Below, piece by piece: positions 31,501-38,719 of a stretch of 64,000 bases of DNA; within the stretch, counting starts at the first letter, position 1, and the number at the start of each line of letters is the position of its first letter. The notes below the pieces were generated by a model, which was not told the origin of the DNA, searched no databases, and was given only the letters and a program-made list of their open reading frames with translations. A program made the position numbers and the translations under genes. Source of the DNA: Nitzschia sp. DOCU1 (taxonomy: Eukaryota > Bacillariophyta > Bacillariophyceae > Bacillariales > Bacillariaceae); the NCBI GenBank assembly GCA_951394045.1, contig OX595997.1:930001-994000 (forward strand), given 5' to 3'.

Positions 31501-32952
31501 TCGCTTCTGCTTGCCATACATGCATGCAGGGCATACGACGTTCCGTATTTTCTTCAGCTTGGGTGGCAGGATTCCAAGTTCGGCAGCCCAACGAATATAT
31601 TGATATGGGGCATGACCGAGCTTGAGATGCCAGGAAAGAAAGAGCTCTTCGTCTCGATGAGTAATCGGATCATCGATCGAAACAGTTGGTTCCTTTTGAT
31701 TCGGACCCACAGAAAAATCCACCCTCTTTGCTTTCGACGGTGTTGCGAAGCTCTCTGCGTCATGATCCTGAACGGTGTCGTCGTCAGAATCCGCAGCAAT
31801 TGACATAGCTTCTCCCATTTCGTCGTCATCATCATCCTCGATAACGTTCGGGAAGGCTTGGAATGCCGAAACAAAGGCCTTGAACTCGCGATATTCGCCC
31901 GTAGTGTAAACAGTAGGCAGATTGTTCGAAGGATCAATCTTGCACGTCACCAGGGTTTTTCCACGATTCCAAGATAGAACGTAGTCATCGTCCAAGTCAT
32001 CGGGGGATAGCATGAAAGTTGCCTGATCTCCCTCTGTTTCTCCCGCCTCGTATCGCTTCTTGTTGCGACATTTTTTCCAGTTGTGTGGGCAGAGCAACCG
32101 ATACGGAGCGTTTGGAGCATAGTAGCAAGTATCGTCTTCGAGATAGACGTTGTTGCCGTTGATGTCCTTAACACACCAAGATACCTCGCCAACATGCGTA
32201 ATATTGCTTGCACCAAAACCTGTTACCAATGACTTGTAAGGTCTGATGTTCCGCAAGTCACTTTTGAACGGTGTCATGGAGGCGGAGCTCGCCGAGTCGA
32301 CAACTATTGGAATGGAGTCAGAGTCCCAGTCACCGATCAAGCGGGGCGAGCTCTCCTTTTCAAGCATTGCCATGAATGCGCAATGTTCATGTTCACAGCT
32401 TGAGTGCCGAGCCTTCGATACTTTGAACAGTCCTTGGAATGAAATGTCGGGCAATTGGCTCGTCAGGAGAAAAGTCAGAATCGAGAAAACGATAATGGGC
32501 AGAAATCTTCGAATGTTTGCCCCTTTAGGAGCCACAGCGATAATAATGTCGCTTGGCAGGGCAAAGAATTTGTCGGGCGGTCGCCGGTAAAGGAGACACG
32601 ATCCAACGAGAAGAAATAACAAAATGGGTTCTAGAACAGAGCAAGGTGATAACTCGTTCATGACTTGACAATCATCCGCAATCACTGTCGCAAGCCATGG
32701 TATCAGAACCAAAAAGCTCACTCGCAACTGGATGTGTGAGAGGACGCAGTAGGTCTCAGATAGGGCACAAATCGTGATCGGGGGCCGGCGGGCTGGCCTG
32801 ATCTTTTGCGGAGCATGCTTGTGTCTTGAAAACACTGAGTGAACCGTATAAGGATTTGGTTCACCCACGTTAAAATGCGCAAATACACAAAGCTTCATAA
32901 AGATACAGACTAGCCAGGCTAGTCGCCAGATGAGCCTGCAGGATGCCACCAT
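28504..32952 (-). CDS. Copia Pol: protease, integrase, reverse transcriptase, RNase H (1482 aa)
   Basis: The ATG at 32952 is in a strong context (GCCATGG). Residues 1-170 hold four hydrophobic segments (about 8-24, 76-91, 106-122, 148-164), unusual for a retrotransposon polyprotein. Then: aspartic protease (IPIVVDSASSASM, Asp219, with Ser-Ala where DSG/DTG is usual); integrase with an HHCC zinc region (HLKLGH...CPACMYGK) and DDE core (FVDHYSD, HADNGIF, HQNGVAERR); reverse transcriptase with ARQIDFVLAFPQA and the catalytic YVDD (LFILYVDDAV); RNase H (CFVDADFAGG, STTEAEYMAL, DNAGAI, TKHLAIQYHH, QQADIFTKPLPR). All motifs are intact. The frame is the same as gag, separated by one TGA and seven codons. 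Confidence 0.96.
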   Translation of the reverse strand: MVASCRLIWRLAWLVCIFMKLCVFAHFNVGEPNPYTVHSVFSRHKHAPQKIRPARRPPITICALSETYCVLSHIQLRVSFLVLIPWLATVIADDCQVMNELSPCSVLEPILLFLLVGSCLLYRRPPDKFFALPSDIIIAVAPKGANIRRFLPIIVFSILTFLLTSQLPDISFQGLFKVSKARHSSCEHEHCAFMAMLEKESSPRLIGDWDSDSIPIVVDSASSASMTPFKSDLRNIRPYKSLVTGFGASNITHVGEVSWCVKDINGNNVYLEDDTCYYAPNAPYRLLCPHNWKKCRNKKRYEAGETEGDQATFMLSPDDLDDDYVLSWNRGKTLVTCKIDPSNNLPTVYTTGEYREFKAFVSAFQAFPNVIEDDDDDEMGEAMSIAADSDDDTVQDHDAESFATPSKAKRVDFSVGPNQKEPTVSIDDPITHRDEELFLSWHLKLGHAPYQYIRWAAELGILPPKLKKIRNVVCPACMYGKQKRRPWRTKGSAEQQGKIKKATRPGECVSVDQLISGVPGLVGQTTGKLTKSRYMVATIFVDHYSDLDYVHVQASTSAEDTIEAKQAFEKFALDRGVKIEQYHADNGIFASRGFREEVHRCGQKLTFCGVGAHHQNGVAERRIQDLTDSARAMLAHASHRNPAVTAHLWPYALRHASYTRRILPRNGHSKSPEEFFTRAPVRPTTKYLHPFGCPVYVLQAALQSGGTQPKWNDRSRVGVYLGHSAQHAPSVALILNPTTGYVSPQFHCIYDNKFDTPSRDKNFSQLWADKAGLSEEPEEEPSFDFSPSDYTGRAIPMHLQVPFEPPVPAAEEPTQDDDFPIPDDEGDDAANEDQDLALDEFNDEQPSQEPPNPMQEQEGAIQSPFFADEPIRTTRSGRVIQRTRRLTESELLPRLRSLVSIAHHVTNVLSRLDDNSLNELTKFVAFPASLADSDTMYLKEAMRQPDKDKFLEAMVKEIDDHTRRGHWRVTTKAEMRSKGYNYRPIMAIWSFKRKRNPFGEITKYKARLCCHGGQTIKGVHYDESFSPVVAWSTVRLMLTLSEVYGWHARQIDFVLAFPQAKVKTDIYMNVPEKFRVDSKGAMILDEKAPHPSKQDSCVKLIQNVYGLVDASLTWHQHISKGLEDFGFKRSQTDPCLFIKGNILFILYVDDAVCLTPNKADADKLIVDLANKGYILTDEGPLSAYLGIQVERLSGNRISMKQPAFIDRIIEQCNLKDQRMHDTPADAILHRDEDGAERKTEFHYRSIIGQLNYLAATTRPEITFAVHQCARFCENPKMSHEKAVKRIIRYLKRTRDQGIIMQIDESKGIECFVDADFAGGFRKENTKNPRDCLSRTGYVIKYAGCPIVWSSKLQSTIALSTTEAEYMALSTAAREVIYLINLTDELKSHGVDLITSKPKICVTIFEDNAGAIELAKLPKLRPRTKHLAIQYHHFRSWTMKGLDGSDPKIQVKHIITDKQQADIFTKPLPRQQFQVLRQLLCGW

Positions 32953-32973
32953 GGCTTCCCACAGGCGTCCCCT

Positions 32974-34395
32974 TCAGGACTGCATGACGGCCATGATGGC
33001 CTCGAGCTTGGAAGTGACCTCATCGTCAGAAAGATCTTTGTTGTTGCGCTTGATCATTCCGGTCAAAGCTGTTTTATTGTATCCGGTTGCGCCAGCGTTG
33101 TCGTCGCCATTTTCCTTGAAAGTGACCTTGTTCGACTTGGATTTCTTTTCTTTACCATAGTCTTTGCAAGTTCCAGGGTCGTGGAGTACCCACATTGCAG
33201 TACCACCGTGTCCAGGTCCAGTGCACCATTTATAAGTCTTATCATTTCGCTCCAGCTCCTGAGTAGTGGAGAGAGAGCGATCCTTTTTCCACGAGAGTTT
33301 ATGTTCCTTGTCGCTAGACCCCTTGTTGCTACCACCGGTGCCCTTCTTTTGCTTCGAAGAGGCACCATCTTTGAGGGATTTGATCTGCGAGGTCAAAGCG
33401 ACAATTTGCTCGTCTTTTGCTGACTTCTTTCCCCAGGACCCAAAGTCGCGGAGCGAAGTGTACTTCTCGTCAGCCTTTTCCATGAGAACTTCAGGATCTG
33501 TGAACTCGTTAGTTTCCCACTGATTACGCCAGAAAGCCACAGCTGTCTTGAAGTCCTCGTTTGTGCTTGTATTGTAGGCACGAAACAAATTGATCACGAG
33601 CTCGGTATCGTCGGCTCTGTGACCTGCTGCGACGAGATCGACCATTTTTTCACGAACGTCCTGATTCAAGGCTTGAACGTTGTGCTTGTACCTCTTCATA
33701 TCCAAATTGAAGAGTTTTTCTTTGATCGAGAATGTGGTCGCATTTGTCGCAGTAAAAGTCGACTTCAGAATGACCTTTAACAACATAGGGCCATCCTCAT
33801 TAATGTCGTCCAGTTGATTTTGAATCTTCTTGAGAGGGTAATTTTCCAACGAATCGTAAAGAAAGTGGAACATCATCAGACGATGAATTCCCTCTTGAGC
33901 CTCCGCCAAGGTTGCGGGGGCGCCTTTAGCCTTGTAGGCATCACGAGCATCTCGAACAGTGGTCAATGGAATCTGTCCATGGTCGGACAAGAGGCTCAGA
34001 TTGCCGAAACGAACGATGTAGTTGTAGCGGCACTTGAGAACACGCACTTTGAGATCACCCATGAAACGGGGAAGATCCTTCGCAGTTCCCGTGAATTTTC
34101 TATCCATCGCCTCAATTCCTTCCTCCCACATTCTTTGACCATGACGAGTAGTCAAGTCGATTTCTCCATCCCATGGAGTGAGAAGGATTCGTTGTGGAGG
34201 GACTGGAGGAGGATTCTGGACTGGATTAGCTGGAGGAGGTCCACCTCCACCACCGCCACCGCCACCAGGAGGCCCACCACCACCGCCGCCACCGCCGCCA
34301 CCACCCGCTGCAGGGGGGGCAGCTGGAGCAGCGGCTGGTGCGTTTGCCGTGGTGGATGCCGCGGCAATGACTCCCGTTCTGGTCTGGGTTACCAT
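32974..34395 (-). CDS. Copia Gag (473 aa)
   Basis: Starts at the ATG at 34395 and ends TGA at 32974. The first 70 residues are Ala/Pro-rich with long Gly runs (encoded by the GGN tract at 34232-34318). A helical capsid-like body follows (residues ~75-320, LTPWDGEIDL, ...). A Lys-rich tail contains WCTGPGHGGTAMWVLHDPGTC, which in part keeps the C-x-H...H-x-C order of a zinc knuckle with non-standard spacing. The frame continues after the single TGA directly into pol. Confidence 0.88.
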   Translation of the reverse strand: MVTQTRTGVIAAASTTANAPAAAPAAPPAAGGGGGGGGGGGPPGGGGGGGGGPPPANPVQNPPPVPPQRILLTPWDGEIDLTTRHGQRMWEEGIEAMDRKFTGTAKDLPRFMGDLKVRVLKCRYNYIVRFGNLSLLSDHGQIPLTTVRDARDAYKAKGAPATLAEAQEGIHRLMMFHFLYDSLENYPLKKIQNQLDDINEDGPMLLKVILKSTFTATNATTFSIKEKLFNLDMKRYKHNVQALNQDVREKMVDLVAAGHRADDTELVINLFRAYNTSTNEDFKTAVAFWRNQWETNEFTDPEVLMEKADEKYTSLRDFGSWGKKSAKDEQIVALTSQIKSLKDGASSKQKKGTGGSNKGSSDKEHKLSWKKDRSLSTTQELERNDKTYKWCTGPGHGGTAMWVLHDPGTCKDYGKEKKSKSNKVTFKENGDDNAGATGYNKTALTGMIKRNNKDLSDDEVTSKLEAIMAVMQS

Positions 34396-34468
34396 TCTTG
34401 ATCAAGATCTTGTAGAGACAATTTTAAAGCTTGTAATGCGTTGCAAACGAGGAAGTTACTGCCAGAAA

Positions 34469-34483
34469 CTTGGGCTCATAACC
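34469..34483 (-). promoter_or_regulatory. Primer-binding site complementary to a tRNA-Met anticodon arm
   Basis: The bases next to the 5' LTR read TTGGGCTCATAACC on the plus strand, which looks like the anticodon stem-loop of a methionine tRNA with CAT as anticodon. The minus-strand genomic RNA would pair with an internal piece of that tRNA rather than its 3' end. Drosophila copia primes in this way, from a 5' half of initiator tRNA-Met. Confidence 0.65.
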
Positions 34484-34787
34484 TGCGAGGAACCGTTGTA
34501 ATCAGTTCTAATGCTAGCGATGGAAAGTCGCCGAGCAAAGGATAAAGGTAAGAAAGAAAGATGCTGGTAAAAGCGTTGTTGATAGATGTGAAAACTATAA
34601 AATAATTTCTCGCTTCTTGTTTTTGATGTCCGAAATGATTGATGTCATCGTCTTGTACGAGAATACGTAAGATTTGACTTGTATCGAAATATAAAATGTA
34701 ATTGGCTGAAGAAAGAGGAGTTGATGTCAGCAACGTCAAGGATGTCAATTTCCTGACACTGACGTCAAGGATGTCAATTTCCCGACA
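34484..34787 (-). repeat. LTR, 304 bp (5' LTR in element orientation)
   Basis: The same 304 bases as the left LTR. As the upstream LTR on the minus strand it should carry the active promoter. A TATA-like stretch (TTTTATATTT on the minus strand, around 34690-34699) is a candidate core promoter. Confidence 0.95.
34733..34787 (-). promoter_or_regulatory. U3 direct repeats with CRE-type TGACGTCA
   Basis: Two 26-bp repeats (34733-34758, 34762-34787) around ACGTCAAGGATGTCAATTTC, plus a palindromic TGACGTCA at 34760-34767. TGACGT/ACGTCA cores are the known CO2/cAMP-responsive elements bound by bZIP factors in diatom carbonic-anhydrase promoters. Their placement at the start of U3 suggests an enhancer; function is inferred. 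Confidence 0.55.
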
Positions 34788-34792
34788 GATTT
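34788..34792. repeat. Target-site duplication, right copy (GATTT)
   Basis: Matches 28166-28170. Removing the element and one copy restores the host frame. Confidence 0.93.
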
Positions 34793-34996
34793 GGCCCGTA
34801 CGTTGAAACGTACCGAAAAGATCATGTTCGAGACGTTCTTAAAGTTCAAGAGCAGATACAAGGCTTGAAACCAGCCATGCGGGATCATTTGCTATCATCA
34901 AGATCCTTGAAGTCAAGTCGTGCTGGCCGTGTCATGGCGCGATTGTTAGGAGAATGTGATGCTCGAAATGTTTCACAGGACGACGAACAGAAATAG

Positions 34997-35308
34997 TATC
35001 GCTGTGTCGTTTGACCCCACCTCGTCGCGTTTTCTGGTAATTTAGTATGCATAACATAGCCAGAATGTGATATTCAAGTGTATATATTATCGGAGAAGAA
35101 TCAATTATATGCGGTTGTATTCGAAACGATGAGAGCTACTGATCATTTCTGTTTGAAATAGCGCTGAGAATATGGGGCTTTCTACAAGACCTACTATTTC
35201 ATGGTAGAGTGACTATATGTAATCTAAATCGCCGTCTATATGACCATCAATCATCATCGGATGGCCTAATCCGCACATTAAGGACACCCTCGCAATTCTT
35301 CGCTACTA
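34997..35308. other. Intergenic region
   Basis: About 310 bp between the end of the split gene and the end of the GH99-like gene B. No feature recognised. Confidence 0.4.
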
Positions 35309-36796
35309 CTACAGCCTGGTCTCTTCACGGAGTATATTCAGGTAATGTTCTTCGTAGCCGATATATTCAACTCCCTGTGTCAGACTCTCTGGTAAAGTCG
35401 TAGATTTCCCTGTACACGGTTCGATTTGAGTGTCCTCGTGCCACTCGTTGAAGGAATTTACCATGAGAAGGTTTCCCAATGTTGGGTCAAGAAGCTTGCG
35501 AGCATAACGCAACGACGTCGTGAACAAGGAACCCTCAACGTCATCTGCACTCAGCTTTCGTGATAAAGGACCATGCTGCTTCTCTGGCCGTACCCCTAAA
35601 TCATTGTAGCCTGGTGCCACAGACGGTATGAATGCACATTTGTATTTGGCTGCAAGGGCTTTCCACTCGCGAGCACGCTGATAGTGTTCTAGCACTCGAG
35701 CCTCTGTGGCATAAGGACTGGGTTGGAACATGTTTCCGTATACATCGTAGTTAGTGATGGCATCCAAAACTGTAAACGTAGGTTTGATTTCGTCCTTGTT
35801 GGGAGCGCTGTGGAAGACGTGGTCTCCCGCGATAAAGATGTTGTACCCTCCATTACCAGCTGCAAGCCGCATTTGCTCCACAACATCATCTAGGACACCC
35901 AAGCCTTCAAGCTTCCTTGTCAGATACACAAACAGTACAGGACGACCATCGATTCGATAGTAGTTCGGATGACCGAAATATTGCTGAGCCATGTACTCGA
36001 TATCCGGTATCACTCGGTGCGTGGAGTATCCGTCATCTTCCTTGATGCGGCCTGTCGTCTCATAGAATAGAGCAATCCGATGATTCCCTAGAGCAGGGTG
36101 CTCCAGAATCACGTCCTTCGTGGTCGTATCTTCTCGAGTGCCAGGTCCCCACCACGAGGTGACCCATAGGCCAATATTCGCCTGCGCGCTCCATTTCAGA
36201 TGCTGATATATCGTTGCGGGATCAGTATCATCGTATTCTCCCAAAACAGGTTTCTGGACGGTAGAAAGTTTCTTTCTCAAATATCCAGAGCCACGATGAA
36301 AGTCGTGACTGTACCATGGATAATAATATGCGCCGACTGTCATATTTGTCTCAGGCCAAATCCAAGGAGAACCAAAGAACTCTTCTCGATCGTCGCGTTT
36401 TGACCGAATGACATGCCATATAACGCCTCCGAGAAGCAGGCCAAGTATTAAAATGGCGAAATAGGCGAAGAATCGAGTACAACGTCGAAGTTGGCGAAGG
36501 GTGACGGTACAACAGCATATCTTTAGTTCTCGCTCGTTGTTTGGTAAAGGAGTGGTAGGTACTTCTCTGTCAACAGGAGGTTCAATCTTATTGGAAGGAA
36601 AGTATTGTTCTCTGGTGATACGAGCTTGTGCCTGAAATCCGTAGGTCGATGGATCTGTAGCAGGACGGCCTGTTCCAGAAGATTGTTCCGTATCATATAC
36701 CTCGATCCCCTCACCCGAAGAATCGTCGTAGGTGTAAGTTGTGGTACGACAGCGGTTGGCAGCAGAGTCTCGATGTGCAGTGAATAGATGTGACAT
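35309..36796 (-). CDS. Type II membrane protein with GH99/WbsX-like domain, copy B (495 aa)
   Basis: Intronless; starts at the ATG at 36796. Cytosolic tail (1-108, with a CCC cluster just before the membrane), one transmembrane helix (~109-130, FFAYFAILILGLLLGGVIW), a short linker, then the catalytic-type domain (~156-495) with VGAYYYPWY, GEYDDT, NIGLWVTSWWGPG, DGRPVLFVYLTR, AITNYDVYG, VAPGYNDLGVR and SFNEWHEDTQIEP. Clearly paralogous to 23038-25290 but without the long repeat stem or the intron. The conserved YYYPWY and NEWHEDTQIEP blocks point to the GH99 endo-mannosidase / WbsX group. Probably a Golgi glycan-trimming or glycan-building enzyme; substrate unknown. Confidence 0.83.
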   Translation of the reverse strand: MSHLFTAHRDSAANRCRTTTYTYDDSSGEGIEVYDTEQSSGTGRPATDPSTYGFQAQARITREQYFPSNKIEPPVDREVPTTPLPNNERELKICCCTVTLRQLRRCTRFFAYFAILILGLLLGGVIWHVIRSKRDDREEFFGSPWIWPETNMTVGAYYYPWYSHDFHRGSGYLRKKLSTVQKPVLGEYDDTDPATIYQHLKWSAQANIGLWVTSWWGPGTREDTTTKDVILEHPALGNHRIALFYETTGRIKEDDGYSTHRVIPDIEYMAQQYFGHPNYYRIDGRPVLFVYLTRKLEGLGVLDDVVEQMRLAAGNGGYNIFIAGDHVFHSAPNKDEIKPTFTVLDAITNYDVYGNMFQPSPYATEARVLEHYQRAREWKALAAKYKCAFIPSVAPGYNDLGVRPEKQHGPLSRKLSADDVEGSLFTTSLRYARKLLDPTLGNLLMVNSFNEWHEDTQIEPCTGKSTTLPESLTQGVEYIGYEEHYLNILREETRL

Positions 36797-37586
36797 AATA
36801 CTTTAGTCCGTACCAACAGATTGTCAGATGGGATTCATAAAGACGTCCCAACGCAATCGCTGCCAAACTGCTCTGTTTGAAGCTCCGTGATCAATGCAAT
36901 GACTTCTTGGTGAGCGAGTGGTGGGAAAGATGTTGAATGTGGAATGAGGTTCGCTTGGAATTGTACAGTAGAGGGGTGCGGTTTTTATCGCGAGCGCGTC
37001 GGCGTTGGTTCACTCATAGTTCTACGTGGTACCAGGTATGAATTTTTCCGCGCCGGGCGAGCCTCTGAACGGAAAAGGCCGGAGGGATCCAAGTTTCGCG
37101 ATGCGCCGGTTCCGAGTCGAGTCCTTGAAGGCGGGAGTGGAGTACTCCGTTGAGGCCACGCTCGAGTACTGGTAGTAGTCAATGATATCATCACCACCAC
37201 AATGTCCAGATATCGAGAAGCAAAGGAGTGAGTTCTTTGCTCTCAAGTCGATGATAGCCTGGCAACAAGACTCAGATCTGGGAGTTACGATCTGCAATGA
37301 AATCATCCTATCGTTCGAATCACGAGCGTCTGTCTGTCTAACCATGGTTGCACGCACCGACCGACCGTCCGTCGGTCCAATGTCCCCATTCTACCCCATT
37401 CTAGTCCAGTGAATCCAATCGCCAAAGAAAGAGATCCAAGTGGAAGCACACGTTGGACGAGAACACGAGAACCGACGACGATGACCAAATCCGAAGATGC
37501 CAATGATCTTTCGTCATGGCCGACCAAATCTAGCCACAATAATCACGAAATTAGAAACAAATCGAACGTGCAAACTTTCAATTACA
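36797..37586. other. Intergenic region between divergent genes
   Basis: About 790 bp. It probably contains both promoters. A small imperfect palindrome (ACCGAC...GTCGGT, near 37356-37376) is present. Nothing else recognised. Confidence 0.4.
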
Positions 37587-38468
37587 ATGTGCAGTCGAAG
37601 CTCCATTTGCGTCTGGGCCTTGTTGTTGCTGGCTGCCTTCACAGTCCAAGGCTGGACGACTGTTCCTTCCACCGCATCTACCCGCCTAGCTATTGCATAT
37701 CCCCAGCACCCGTCGCGTCTGTTTGGGGCAGCGGAAAGTGAGGAATCGACCGATCCTCTAGGTGATGGCAGAATCGATCTCTCGGTGGATAACCGGCTGT
37801 ATCGCATCCGACTACCTCGCGCTCCAGGCATTGAGTGGGGAACGGATCTCAGTTTTGCCTTTGTCTACGTGCGAGATTTGGATCCAACGGGTCCTGCTTT
37901 GATGTCGGGGCAGGTCAGCAAGGGCGATCAACTGTGTGAGCTGATTCCTGTCAAGGAAGGAGGCAGGCCTGTCAATTTGCTTGGTGCTAGCTTCGATACG
38001 GTTATGGGATCCTTCGCGTCTCTCGACAAAACGACGAGAGACGTCGATTTGGTCTTTTTCAAGGGCACCAAGGAGGAGCTCAAGGCAGCCTGCGAAGGCG
38101 GCGGAGATGGAAAAGAGAAGGAAAAGATTACCGTGACTGTCATTCAAGATAAAGGCTCCCCCAATGAAAAAGTAGTGACACTGCAGGCCGCTCCTGGTGT
38201 AAATCTTCGGCAGCTACTGGTCGACAACAATATCAACGTCTATCAGAGTGTCACGAGATGGACCAATTGCAAAGGCAAGCAGTTGTGTGGGACATGTATT
38301 GTCAATATTGCAGAAGGATTGAGTAATACTAATTGGAAGAGTATGGACGAGGCATCCACTCTGCGAGAAAATCCCGAGAGCTATCGACTATCGTGCGTCG
38401 CTTTTGCCTACGATGATGTTACGGTCGAGACATTTCCACCCATTCAAGCCTCACAATGGACGCGCTAG
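37587..38468 (+). CDS. Plastid-targeted PDZ plus 2Fe-2S ferredoxin-domain protein (293 aa)
   Basis: The start chosen is the ATG at 37587, because it puts a signal-peptide core (ICVWALLLLAAFTVQG) at the N-terminus, followed by W at the predicted cleavage site and a Ser/Thr-rich stretch, the bipartite plastid presequence of diatoms. Residues ~80-165 look like a PDZ domain (FAFVYVRDLDPTGPALMSG, VSKGDQLCELIPV). Residues ~180-285 are a ferredoxin-type 2Fe-2S domain with ligands C228, C234, C237 (NCKGKQLCGTCIVNI) and C270 (YRLSCVAFAY). The CKGKxLCGTC form resembles ferredoxin-like subunits of plant photosynthetic NDH complexes more than soluble PetF. Role: electron transfer or a structural cluster in the plastid; the PDZ part may anchor it to a partner. 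Confidence 0.78.
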   Translation: MCSRSSICVWALLLLAAFTVQGWTTVPSTASTRLAIAYPQHPSRLFGAAESEESTDPLGDGRIDLSVDNRLYRIRLPRAPGIEWGTDLSFAFVYVRDLDPTGPALMSGQVSKGDQLCELIPVKEGGRPVNLLGASFDTVMGSFASLDKTTRDVDLVFFKGTKEELKAACEGGGDGKEKEKITVTVIQDKGSPNEKVVTLQAAPGVNLRQLLVDNNINVYQSVTRWTNCKGKQLCGTCIVNIAEGLSNTNWKSMDEASTLRENPESYRLSCVAFAYDDVTVETFPPIQASQWTR

Positions 38469-38719
38469 CTAGAAGTTTCTCTAATAATAATGATTGTCTT
38501 TTGAAATCTAGTCGTAGCGATGTGTGCGCGTGTTGAAGCAACGGCAAACGTGCACCATCAAACTAGTGTTAATAGTATTAGATTAAAGAAGCGAAGATTG
38601 AGAGCCTCAATTTTCAACGCTACCTTCGAGTGGGTCTACTGCTAGAGATGATGCTTTGCTACTCTAGTAGAAATAGAAAAAAATGATTGCAAAATCTACT
38701 ACTATAGTGCATCTTCTTA

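Larger units (their letters stand above)
28171..34787 (-). mobile_element. Complete Ty1/copia LTR retrotransposon, 6617 bp
   Basis: The element begins TG and ends CA, is bounded by two 304-bp LTRs and is flanked by a 5-bp duplication GATTT (28166-28170 and 34788-34792). Coding is on the minus strand: gag (34395-32974) then pol (32952-28504). The pol order, protease, integrase, reverse transcriptase, RNase H, is diagnostic of copia. A primer-binding site and a polypurine tract sit next to the LTRs. The LTRs appear identical by eye and both ORFs are intact, so the element is young and probably competent. It sits inside a small host gene, in the opposite orientation to it. Confidence 0.96.
27751..34996 (+). 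pseudogene. Small basic protein family, copy B, split by the copia insertion
   Basis: The 5' part, 27751-28170 (140 codons from an ATG), ends ...GMEWGF at the insertion point. The 3' part, 34793-34996 (67 codons plus TAG), begins GPYVETYRKDHVRDVL and ends QDDEQK. Both parts align with copy A: RYIEIYRSELDKPNLWYTRK on the left and LLSSRSLKSSRAGRVMARLL on the right. Between them lie the 6617-bp retrotransposon and one copy of the GATTT duplication. Without these the two parts meet at a codon boundary in the same frame, giving 207 residues and no other lesion. With the insertion, translation reads a few LTR codons (CEEPL) and stops at 28188. The gene was therefore intact until very recently. Confidence 0.9.

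Noticed and set aside
34232..34318. GGN/CCN-rich tract
   Set aside because: It is the poly-Gly/Pro coding part of Gag, not a separate regulatory or satellite element.
37497..37586. Upstream in-frame ATG as the start of the PDZ-ferredoxin protein
   Set aside because: It would bury the signal-peptide core 30 residues inside the protein; the ATG at 37587 gives a proper bipartite plastid presequence.
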